Below are positions 1 to 10,361 of a stretch of 64,000 nucleotides of DNA, piece by piece (the first letter of the stretch is position 1; each line of letters opens with the position of its first letter). This DNA comes from Aedes albopictus. Lineage: Eukaryota > Arthropoda > Insecta > Diptera > Culicidae. The DNA is taken from positions 44,695,155 to 44,759,154 of the forward strand of contig NC_085137.1 in the NCBI RefSeq assembly GCF_035046485.1, given 5' to 3'. The notes beneath the pieces were generated by a model. That model ran no database searches. It was not told the origin of the DNA and saw nothing but the letters and a program-made list of their open reading frames with translations. The translations under genes were made by a program, and so were the position numbers.

Positions 1-1797
1 GGGGATGTGTTTTCGGCATTACTGGCTGCTGCTGCTGCGGTGCAATGAGATGCAAAACGGTAAGGTGTAATAAAAAATAATAAAATAAGGATCGGTCGTC
101 TCCGTCGAGGTTTGACGAAAGCTTGGTTGGAATCGACGACAGGATGGATGGCACTCATAAAAGCCTGTGTAGGGAAGGGACGCAGAATAGAAACAGAGCA
201 TAAGGCGCTTCCTTTTCTATGACGAGGCAGACTTTTTCCCTTTTTATGCAAATGTCCAATCCTGGGGTCTCCGGCGAGAAAGACGAGCAGCGGGTGTTGC
301 GCGCGTGAAAAAAATAATAAATAATGAGACACAATAAGGGGAAATATTGCACACTCGTAAAAATTTCTCCGGGAGTTCGGATCTAACGAGTTGAAAGAGT
401 CCAAAAACTCCGAACACATGAGTGAAATTCGGTTGTCGTCAAGTCGGTCCGCTTGGTTTCATGCTTTTATGACCTTGTTATTGCGAGATGCTCTTTCTCA
501 GCGTTGGACTCATTTTTCGCCTTTTGGATGGTCATTTTTCCTCAGTAGTTTGAAGATTTTCGCTAGAAGGACGCCAGGATAGGTACGCGTAGACAAAAAG
601 TTTTGGAAAGAAGGAAAGGAGCTCGAAGATCGTCGGATCTGGTGTTGATATATAAACAGAGCCCGTACGTAAAGTGGAGAAGAAAGAAAGACTTCTTAAG
701 CCGTTTCGCCGTTTTTTTTTTTATTTCATTTTGCGCTCCTTTTGTTCTAAGTGACGAACGAGTCTTGAAGAGTCATGGTGGCGGCGGTCGGTGGTATAGA
801 AATGGAGAGAAGCCTTGTACGGAGGGAAACGGGTGGAACAATGGCAAATAGACGCCGAAATAATTATTATTTATTGCCAGCTAGCTGAGCTCTCTTTTCT
901 ACTCGACTCAGCTATCGTCGTCCGTCCCTCTTCCTCGAATACTTCTAACAGGCGAGATAGAGTCTTTGCATTAAACTCATCGCTGGGAAACCATCCACGG
1001 ACTTGGACTCGCTGGTGGTCATACACATGAGAGTCGTAGAGGGTCATGTGGAAGAGGAGTCCCAGCAGAGAGGTGGAAATGAAATGTTAGCGAGGAACAA
1101 ATGAAGGCAACTGTACGGTTTTAGAATTTATGATTCGGTTTCTATTTCAAGTTCGGGGCATCATAATTGTACCTTTACCTGTCCAGTCCACTTCAGACCG
1201 CCGCCATACGTCTCCGCTCCGCGTGTATCCTCCTCTGCCTGGGCTCTAGGTCCGATCCGAATGTGGTTGGCTAGTTTTCTGGGAATTTTGCGTCCGTCTT
1301 GGATTCGATTCGCTATTTGGCATGGAAGAGCAAAGGTTAGATGTGAGGAGAGGAGTGGCAGCTCTAGAGTCACCTGCAAGGACCTTCGCTCTTTTTGGTT
1401 GGTGGTGTTTGCGCCGAGCAGGTAGAAATGGATCACTTGAGACGTTCCGAGGGGTGGATGGCTTCGAGAAGTCAACACGATACGATGTTTCTGGCATACA
1501 AGGAAGCTGATCGATTTAGGTGTATTGAAGTTTTTGATACTAATCTGGGATACCAAATATCTGAATTTCTATTTACTAGTATGATAGAATGTGATACATT
1601 CCGGAAAACTAACATTTGGTGATGAACAGTGCAGTCATTAGGTAAAATTAGAGCTGGCTACTCAAGATTCTTAAATTTCACCGCCCTGTATACTGGTAAT
1701 GACACTTCAATATAGCGCCTTAACAACTGGATGAAAAAATTCCTCCATAATTTATTTTTTCACGATTTTTTTTCTGTAATTATCACAAAGGGGCATT
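1..1797. other. no recognised feature
   Basis: Mixed-composition DNA. Open stretches on both strands are short and overlap one another, with no motif or splice-bounded coding block. A CAC/CGG-rich patch lies near 775-850. Confidence 0.5.
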
Positions 1798-1806
1798 CGT
1801 ACAGGA

Positions 1807-1866
1807 GTTTTTTTTATTATCTTTATTAAAGAGACTTTCAGCCCGTGGCTGGTTCATCTCTGTAAC
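1807..1866 (-). mobile_element. ultrashort retroposed hairpin, copy 1 (60 nt)
   Basis: The insertion is flanked by the direct repeat CGTACAGGA (1798-1806 and 1867-1875). Read on the minus strand it is AGAGATGAACCAGCC-ACG-GGCTGAAAGTCTCT followed by an AATAAAGATAATAAAA-type tail. AGAGA pairs with TCTCT and CAGCC pairs with GGCTG. The target-site duplication and the A-rich 3' tail indicate target-primed reverse transcription. Confidence 0.8.
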
Positions 1867-1875
1867 CGTACAGGA

Positions 1876-2692
1876 ATTTCTTTTATGAGTTCAGCAAGAG
1901 ATTTTCTAAATATTCACTTAGAATTCTTTGAGAATGTATTCCTTCCCATATATATACTTCCTTAAAATTTTCTCCACGATTACCTCTAAAGATTCCGCCA
2001 AAAAATCCTTTAGGATTTCTTTTAGTTTTTTTTCTCAAATTTTTTCCGGAATTTTTGAGATTTTTTTAGGAATTCCTAAAATGATTTCAGCAAGAATTGT
2101 TCCAAAGATATCTCCAGGTATTCCTTAAGAATGCATTCCAGTCCATGTATTTCTTTGAAAATTTCTCAAGGAATTTCTCCAGAAATATCTCTAGAAATTT
2201 TCGTAAGATCTGCTTTTTCATGAAATTTCTCAAAAGATTCCTGATTTTTTTCAGAAATTCCTTCAAAATCCCTCCTGTGATTACTTCAGGGATTTATGGG
2301 AATTGCTTCAAAAATTATTTTTACAGAAGTTCGTGCATGTATTCCTTCAAATATTTTTGAAGGAATTCCTACTGAAATTTTATCAAAATTTACTCCAGAG
2401 GTTTTTATTTTAGATTTCGCCGGAAATTCTTTTAGAACTTTCTCAAAAAAAAAACTACTAGGAATTTCTCCAGGGTTTTTTTGTAAAAAATTTCCAAAGA
2501 TTTTTGCAAAAGATGCATTTTTAGATAAATTTTTTTTCCCAAATATTCAGAGATTCTTTGAAAAATTCTCAAGGTTTTTTGGAAATTCAGAATTTTTCCA
2601 GTAACTCTTTCAGAAGTTATAGTTTAAATTTTTCCAAAGATTCCTTCAGGCGTTACTTCATATAGTCAGAGTTTCTCTCATTTATTTATTTA
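1876..2692. repeat. degenerate 12-bp repeat block, TTCC(T/A)CCAGAAA orientation
   Basis: The sequence is a loose reiteration of AATTCCTTCAGA-like units at about 12-bp spacing, mixed with T runs. Open frames here encode only repetitive F/S/I/L-rich peptides and are not genes. Confidence 0.8.
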
Positions 2693-2926
2693 CTAGCTGG
2701 CCCGGCAAACTTTGTCTTGCCAAGATGTGGTGGTTTGACAACTATTTAGGTCATTCTTGCACCGCACTCTAGATTGGTTTCATTTCGATCGTGTTGATTT
2801 TCTTCCCAGCTCATCAAATATCAGCTTTATTTGAATTGTTTTACTTTTATAGTGGATTTTCGTAACTTTTTCTATTTATTAACACAGCTACCATAAATAC
2901 GAATCGAACTGTTGCCACAAAGGAAC
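2693..2926 (-). mobile_element. Helitron-like element, 5'-truncated, 3' end at 2693
   Basis: On the minus strand the element ends GTTTGCCGGGCCAGCTAG and is followed by T, the CTAG|T terminus typical of Helitrons. It aligns along its length with the copy at 4383-4688 (shared GATCTAGAGTGCGGTGC-type and TGTCAAACCACCAC stretches). The 5' TC end is missing. There is no Rep/helicase coding, so it is non-autonomous. Confidence 0.75.
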
Positions 2927-3740
2927 TTCAAACTCATTTTTTTATATAAAGATTTAGAAAATTTGTTTAGATATTTTTTTGAAAATACTCTGCAAGTTCC
3001 TCGAGGCGTTTCTCCAAAAATTCCTCCAAGTATTCTTCCAAAGATTGTTACCTTTTCATTCAGATCTTTCTTTAGGGATTCTCTCAGAATTTCTTTCGGC
3101 GATGCTTCAAAAATTTGTCCAAAGAATTTCTCAGTAACTGCTGCAGAAAACACTCCAGAATCTTTCCCTTGGCATTTCCAAGGTATTTCCAAAGAAATTT
3201 TTACATGGATACCTGCAGAGGGTTCTCCAATTATTATTTTCCTTTAAAAATTCGTTCTAAAACATATTCTTTTTCCAGAGAAATCTCTAGTGGTTCTCTA
3301 ATGATTTTTTCTAGGGTTTTTTTTTCTGCAGAATTTCAGAAATTACATGTATAAAAAATTCTTCTAGGAATTCCTCCAGAGGCATTTTCAAAAGTGTTTC
3401 CAAAGATTCCATCAGAAAATATTCAAGAAGACTCTGAGAGAATTATTGAGGGATTTCTTCAAGAATTCTACCAGTGTGCCTTGTCTGCAGTTTGTGCAGA
3501 GATTTTCGCAAATTTATACAGACATTTTCAAGAGATTCCTTCAGAAATTTTTCCAGAAATTCCTGCAGAATTTTGAGGCAATTTTCCTTTTGAATAACTT
3601 TCAGATTTCCTCCAGCAGTTTCTCATGATTATTTTTTTAGAAACTAAGGAGATATCTTAAGAAGTTTCTTTAGGTATCCTCCCAGTTCTTCATTAAGGAA
3701 TTTCTGCAAAGACAACTTCAGGAAGCGATCAGGATCGCAT
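2927..3740. repeat. degenerate 12-bp repeat block, same orientation as 1876-2692
   Basis: Units such as AAATTCCTCCAAGTATTC and TTCCAGAAATTCCTGCAG continue here. The Helitron-like copy splits this block from the preceding one. Confidence 0.75.
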
Positions 3741-4382
3741 CTTGAACACCAGGTGTTTTCAGAGACTTCTTCAGACAATTATTCAGGGATGGATTTCTCT
3801 AGAGCTTCTTTTAGGGATTCTTTCATCAATTCTTCCAGTAATTATTTGTGCAATTTATGGAAGAAATTCTGAAAAAAAAACTCTGGTCGAATATCTGAAA
3901 CAATTCCTGTACGAATCTCTAAAGGAATCCCAGGAGACATTTCTGGCGGAACCGCAAGAGCAATTCATAAAAAAAATCCTTGTTGAAAATTGTGGGAACA
4001 AACCTTTGGTAGAATTACCGAAGAAATCTCTGAAAGATTAAAAAAAAAAAAGAATATCTAAAAAATTTATCGATTTATCTTTATTAAAGAGACTTTCAGC
4101 CCTTGGCTGGTTCATCTATCTAAAAAAAAATCCATGCAAATACCTTGCTGAATTCTTGAAGAAATCCCTAAAATTCTGAGGCAAGTTTTGGAGATGTTTT
4201 CGAAAGAATACCTATAAGAATTTCAGAAGGCATTTCTGAAACAATACCCGAAGGATATTTTAAAGAAATCTCCAGTAGAATGTAGTACTCATGAATGAAT
4301 CTCTACAGGGATATCTAAAGAAATACCAAATTCATAAAAAAAAAACAACGGGAAATTCTGAAGGAGAAGACTTAATCTTCTA
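3741..4382. repeat. degenerate 12-bp repeat block, complementary orientation
   Basis: From about 3.74 kb the repeat reads in the complementary sense (AATTTCTGAAGGAAT-type units), so the block forms a loose inverted arrangement with 1.9-3.7 kb. Confidence 0.7.
4066..4116 (-). mobile_element. ultrashort retroposed hairpin, copy 2 (51 nt)
   Basis: The insertion lies between direct repeats TATCTAAAAAA (4055-4065 and 4117-4127). On the minus strand it reads GATGAACCAGCCAAGGGCTG, then AAAGTCTCTTTAATAAAGAT and a short A/T tail. The inner stem CAGCC-AAG-GGCTG is intact; the outer stem is shortened at the 5' side. Confidence 0.8.
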
Positions 4383-4688
4383 TCTTCTATATATATAAAA
4401 ATGAGTTCGGAGTTTCTTTGAGGCAACAAAACTCACGAACGGGTGAACCGATCAGCATGACTCTTGCATGGTTCGATTCGTATTCATGGCGTCTGTGTTT
4501 ATAAGTAGTAAAAGTTGTGAAAATCATCTAAAAAGTAAGAAAATTGATAAAAACTAGATTTTTTTATGAACTGGGAAGAAAATCGACACGATCGCAATAA
4601 AACCGATCTAGAGTGCGGTGCTTAAATTAGCTCAACAGCTGTCAAACCACCACAAAATTGGCAAGACAGAGTTTGCCGGGACCGCTAG
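4383..4688 (+). mobile_element. non-autonomous Helitron-like element, complete
   Basis: The element starts TCTTCTATATATATAAAAAT after an A and ends GTTTGCCGGGACCGCTAG before a T: the TC...CTAG ends and A/T target expected of Helitrons. It is 306 bp and has no coding capacity. The related copy at 2693-2926 is truncated. Confidence 0.8.
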
Positions 4689-5755
4689 TACTGGATAGAA
4701 TTTACGGAAAGTTTATTTATTTATGTTTAATCCTGGAGCAATTTGTGGACGTATTCCTGATTAAATTCATACAGGAATGTCTGGAAAAACACCCGCTTCT
4801 GTAAGGATTCCTAGAAACAACGGAATTCCTGTACAAACTCTTAGGCAATATTTCTGAATGAATTTCGGATGCATTACGTGGAGAATTTTTAGAAGGATTT
4901 TTTTGCAGACTTTCTGAAAGTAAAAGAAAATTTCTCTAAAATATTTTTTGAAATAGTCACTGAGGGACTTTATGAGGAAATCATTGGAGGATTTTTTACA
5001 GGAGTACATAGAGGTATTTTCGATGAATAGATGGTTTGTTGAATTAATCCTGCAGTTTTTGTTTATAGAAATCCTCATGCAGTACCTACAGGACTCCCTT
5101 GAGGAAATACTTCAACAAGTTCCTTTTGGTTTTTCTCAGAAGCTATTAGAAGGATTCCCGGCACTCCATGAGGAATCCCTTAAAGTCTCAGAAGGAATCT
5201 CTCAGAAGTAGCTTCTGAAGAACCTCAGAGGGAACTTCAGAAGGAACCCCAAAAAGAACCTCATAATAATTACCTGAGGAATCACAGAAGGAAATCTTAT
5301 AAGGATCCTAGAAGTAATTGAACCACGGAAAGAATTCCTGGAATAATCTCAGGAAAAATTTCAGTTGTTATCTTGAAAGGATTATTCCAGAAGGATATCG
5401 GAATAAACCTCTAGAGAAAATTCGAAAGGAATTTTCAAAAAAAAATCTATCTAGGAACTCCAGGAAAAATCTCAGAAGATATTCCTCAAGCAAATCAGGA
5501 AAGAGTCTCTTGGAGAATTCCGTTAGTACTCCCTAGAGAAAAATCCTGGTAAGAGCTCTTGAAGGCATCCCAGACGGAACCCCTTTAGGAATCGCAGAAG
5601 AAACTCCTGGAAGAACCGCAGAGGGAACTTATGAAGGAATCCCGAATAAATCCCCGGAAGAGGTCGCTGGTAATATCTCAAGCAGCTTCTATCGATTTCA
5701 GCGTTACGCAATGAATATTTCCCGGTATATCTCTCTAAATACAGTCTAGACACCT
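4689..5755. repeat. degenerate 12-bp repeat block, complementary orientation
   Basis: Units such as AGGAATCCCTTAAAGTCTCA and GGAATCTCTCAGAAG predominate, degrading towards 5.7 kb. No gene. Confidence 0.75.
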
Positions 5756-7620
5756 ACTACACAGTTGGTTCGAGGATGCAGTAGGAATCATCTTGTGATA
5801 TTTGGTCTAATGGGGGTGTAAGCGAATATCTCAGGCGTATTCTAAGAGAGCATCATACTTTCTTTGGCAAAGTTGTAGTACATACTATAATAGTACTTGT
5901 AGTACTTGTAATGTAGTCTACCACGCAATACCAACTAACATCCAATTAGTTGACAATTTAACCGATAGATACGCTATGTAAAAGTAGATGCTATTTACAC
6001 TCGCCAGTAGAACCAGTCATAAGATATCACATGCGATATCCTAAGATCTGGTTTATTTGGATAAGTTTCAAACTCCGCTATCTCGGAATTCAGAGCAGAT
6101 AGAAAAGTGTCGTCTTCGTCAATGTTCTTTAGGAAGTGAAGAACAATCTGGTGATTCAATTATCAGTTGATGTTTTCACCGCTAGTACTTACACATAAAA
6201 GAAACTAAAGATTAAATCCTGAAAAAAAATCCTGAAAGCAATTCTTAGAATTGTTTGAAAGAGTGAAATTCCTAGCGAAGTCATTATATCATGAGAATCC
6301 GACGAACATTGTTCTCGTTAATATGCTCTTTTGCATAAAATGTATGGACAATTGGTTATCTCAAACTAAAACGGTGAGCCCGTTTCATACTATTTTATCT
6401 TTATTTTGTCCAATTTTCTTTAGCTAATTCTAAGAGGATATTCGCCAAAACAAACAAATTTTCGTTCACGTAGCAATGCTGTACGTTTAGGATTTTTTTT
6501 TTCATAAACAGTCAGATTTTCATTGCCCGTGAAATATTTGACCCCAACCAGCTTTCCATCGCTGGTGTTCATCGTTTACCAATAACCGCAGTCATCGTCC
6601 TCGACGATAATCCCCAACTTCGGTTCAGACTACCGTCGTCATTCCTGCTCGTTCGTATGCTGACCGGAATAAAATTATCCTTCCCATTTCTCCCACCTCA
6701 AAATGTTGGCGAATTTGTCGAAACCATCATACCCAAAAAACCGTCGACGTCATCATGGTGTGACGTGACGGTCATCAGTGAATATTCTTCAAACTAAACT
6801 CCGCGCGACTTTCGCAGCCAAGAACAACTCACCTGGATCCGTTCCGATCGCAACATCCACATTTTCTCCAAGGGAATCAAGCCCCCATCAATGAAAGCTT
6901 ACTTTTGCAACCGCCAATTCTTGATGTGGTGATGTCGCGTTGCACAAATCTTACCGCTCGCCAGACTCAGCAGTAGCGCGATAGATGCTGGGCTGCTTGC
7001 TACGGATGTGAAAATATGCCATCGGAATCCTTGCTTGCTACCCCTCCGCCGCGCGAATGTGTCATGATGAGTATACCATTTCATGCCATGCCGAAGCACA
7101 TCAGCATTTGAAACGAATCGAATCAACAGTGGGTACATTGGGCGACTTCCAATGACCAAAATCGATTTCAACTTTTGTTATTAATTCTGAAAAAAAAGCC
7201 TCAATCCTAACTCAGTTTTCATTTTACCTCTCTTTAGCAAAAATCAAATTATACCATAGCCTGAACTATTTCTTACTGTCCATCTATATTCCTGACATGT
7301 TTGCAATTTCACTAATTGTACTTTATTGTTTCTCTTCCCATTTCAGGTATGTTTCCTTGAAAAAGTCTATGTTCATAAAAAAAAAACTTCAAGTGAGTAC
7401 GGATAATTGTTACACAGCTCCACTCTACCTTACATATTATATCTTAGTAAAGCAGCATTAAATCGTCGATGCAAAAAGAGATGTGCTTAGTATGACAGAT
7501 AAAATCTGAACATGGTTTTCCGACAAAGCTGATTTGGCTGGTACGTTCAATGCTGAACTAAAATGTTCACAGACGAACTGTCAGCTCGGCTTTTCTCCTG
7601 GAAAATAGGACAACAAGGGC
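5756..7620. other. no nameable feature
   Basis: 5760-6200 has the composition of non-coding transposon relics. 6540-7180 is less AT-rich and repeat-free. No exon or RNA gene was recognised. Confidence 0.45.
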
Positions 7621-7627
7621 CTTACTT

Positions 7628-8661
7628 CTTCTTCTTCTTCTTTATGGCTCTTCGTCCCCACTGGGACTTGGCTTGCCTCGCTTCAACTTAGTGTTCTTAG
7701 AGCACTTCCACAGTTATTAATTGAAGGGCTTTCTTTGCCTGCCATTGCATGTATTTGTATATTGTGAGGCAAGTACACGGTGTGTTTATAGAGCAACTTT
7801 AAAACAAAAAAATAAGTAAGTCTGAAATTTTGCCTAATGATACTTTGGGCCATTCCTCTCAATTTGATGGGTCGGTGGAAATCATCCATCGGGGGGTCTA
7901 GAACAAAATTTTTTTTTAAGGTTTTACATGCAAAAACTGTTAAAAGCGCATATTGTAAATTATACGCAAAACCACGTTCTTGAAATAACTAATTAATACT
8001 TTAGTGAAAAGCTACATAATGGCAGTGTGTGTGTTTTCCTTTCATGTATTTGACTATGTATCTATTCATCATTTGAAAAACAAGTTTTCACAGTACCGCC
8101 ATCATAATGACTCAAGGTGCTTAGAATTAAATATTTTTCATGTATTATTATATAAAAAATATATAGATATATTGTTGGACTTTTGCTACTAAGCTTAGTA
8201 TTTTAGAATGCGTTTGATAGTTTTGGTATTATTTGAAAACCATTCAACATATTTCAATGAAATTTTCACACAGTCATCTACGCATACTACTTCGAAACGC
8301 CTGAAATTTTTATGGTTATATCTTCAAAAACAAAAAGGTTGTGACTATTTGTAGGAGATGCAATAATTTACAATATGCGCTTTTAACAGTTTTTGCATGA
8401 AAAAACTTCAAAAAAATTTTTTGTTCTTGACCCCCCGATGGATGATTTCCACCGACCCAGCAAATCAAAGGGAATGGCTCAAAGTATCATTGGCAAATCA
8501 TTGGGCAAAATTTCAGACTTACTTATTTTTTTATTATAAAGTTGTTCTACACAACACACCGTGCAGGGAGTCGAGAAAATTTTCCCAACAAGAACGGGAA
8601 TCGAACCCGCCGTCTCCGGATTGGCGATCCATAGCCTTAACCACTAGGCTAACTGGAGACC
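7628..8661 (-). mobile_element. tRNA-headed SINE (probably Feilai family), split by an insertion
   Basis: The 3' half of the SINE is at about 7628-7775 and the tRNA-like head at 8564-8661; both halves match the complete copies at 32620-32870 and 42294-42536. The head contains a box-B-like GGTTCGATTCCC-type sequence (on + as GGGAATCGAACCC). A 788-bp foldback element sits between the halves. About 15 bases of SINE present in the other copies are missing at the junction. The family name is from memory. Confidence 0.8.
7776..8563. mobile_element. foldback (long terminal inverted repeat) element, 788 bp
   Basis: The left arm (about 7776-7963) and the right arm (about 8363-8563) are reverse complements over nearly 200 bp, starting CACGGTGTGTT and including CAAAAACTGTTAAAAGCGCA. 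The 400-bp spacer has no credible coding frame. A clear target-site duplication was not found. The element interrupts a SINE and is therefore younger. Confidence 0.85.
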
Positions 8662-8755
8662 CCTTCTTACTTCTACGTTGCAGAACTTCTGGAAAAACTA
8701 GACCGAATTTAAGCCCACGTTGCCGATAATCAGTAGAACTTGCAACACGGTTCCG

Positions 8756-9046
8756 AGTCATTTGGCCGTATGCCGTTTGGCCGAAAAGGATGTGATGAAC
8801 TTAAGTGATCATCCTACTGTTTTCTATATCACTATGCATCCTGAAAAAACAGCCTTCTTATCCCTTTATGATTAAACTAGAAAGAATAGCCTACGATCAA
8901 AAGAAGAATATGTTTCTGATGATCATACTGGTAGCTAGAATGGTAAATCGGTCAAACGGCATTCTACCAAACGACCCTTTCGGCCAAATGGAATTCGGCC
9001 AAATGACGTTCGGCCCAAACGATATTCGGTCAAATGGCCAAACGGC
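8756..9046. mobile_element. MITE with iterated TTTGGCCGAA ends
   Basis: Both ends carry several copies, in opposite orientation, of CATTTGGCCGAATGCCG-like motifs (8757-8790 and 8948-9046). A truncated relative (GCCATTTGACCGAATGCC) lies at 15352-15400. No transposase. Exact ends are uncertain. Confidence 0.65.
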
Positions 9047-10241
9047 ACGTTTTTAAACACGTAATCCTTTTTTGTCCACCATGATTTCATGACAAACACC
9101 CATAGTGCCACCGGTGGCGGCGCTGATGACGAAAACCGAGAGAAAAATCGCGTGCAATCCCGATCCCCTGCTCTGCGCTGGATGTCGGAAGAGGGCGGAG
9201 AGGATAATAAAATAAACCACGTGTGTTTAAGTAGCCCCCACTCTCCCCATCGTCACTCAAACTTGACTTGACTGGTTGTACTGGCCTGGCGGTGGAGTGT
9301 TCGGCAAAATTCAGCAGTCTCGGATGGCGGCTGGCGTTCCGCATATTTTTCGGCGGGTTATACCTGATGATTGGCCCATTGAGGCTAACCCCTTCCCCGC
9401 CTTTCATCCTATGGATATGGTGGTGGTGGCGGCAGCCAGCAGCGGCTAAACTGTTATTGTACGAGATTTTTCCTCCCCTTTCCAGGGAGGAAACGTCGAG
9501 CGTCGTCGTCATGTGGTCGTAGCGCCGTAGTCTCTCAGGTTGCTTTGAACCATCACACGGCTCATGTTCACCTCATCGTTTTGGGGTTAGGCGAGGTGGT
9601 TCATTTTTTTTCATCGGTGGGATCCAAGCAGTCAGTACCAGAAGAGAGATGAAGGAAGCTGTCAGCCATCAGCCCCCAACAGCCCCATCAAAGGAGGCGG
9701 CGGCACGCAGCTGTGGTTCGACTACGAGACGATACGACGGACGGAATGAGAATCGAGAATGGGACGAAATGGTTGGGCTCGGTGAAAAAGTGCGAAAATG
9801 CTACCCACTGCAAGGCCTACTGCGAGGGTGGGTGGAGGTTTTTGTAAGGACATTCCTGGCGGTTTTGCGTGTAGGTAGGCAGGGTCACATCAGTAGGCTG
9901 CTGTCGATGTTGTTGTCGTCGTCGTCATCGTCGTCGCGCAGGCTGCCATAGCCTTTTGATAGCAGCTACTTATCGGGTTTATCTATTTTTGATTGTGCCG
10001 GGATTTTACGGCGGCTGGTTTTGGTAAGTGGATAAGAGTGATTGCATTATCACGCGATGAGGAGGGCAACAGATTAGAATGATACTATTATAAGATAGCT
10101 GTTATGACTGATCCGACGTTGCGTATCTGCGTTCTGCTTTACCTAGTTCAGCGTAGTCCCGCTTCCATCTGTCAATAACTGCATGTTCATTCCTAACTCT
10201 GTCTTACAATACTGAAATGCTTCAAAAAGTCAGTGTTTCCA
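9047..10241. other. repeat-poor sequence, no gene recognised
   Basis: Higher GC than its surroundings, with a GTCGTC microsatellite at about 9911-9940. No splice-bounded coding block was recognised; regulatory content is possible but unsupported. Confidence 0.45.
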
Positions 10242-10361
10242 TCTACTGCCCATGATCGCATAGTTGACGTAACCACCATTGACAATGTCAGCATTGACAA
10301 GATAGTATCTAACGCATGTGAATAATTGTGACCAGTTTTATTCAATGCAGCACAAGCTCTA

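Noticed and set aside
1161..1556. 131-codon open frame on the minus strand
   Set aside because: No domain, no splice context, and equally long competing frames on the other strand.
6170..6195. CCGCTAGT resembling a Helitron 3' end
   Set aside because: No hairpin or family sequence upstream, and no matching 5' end.
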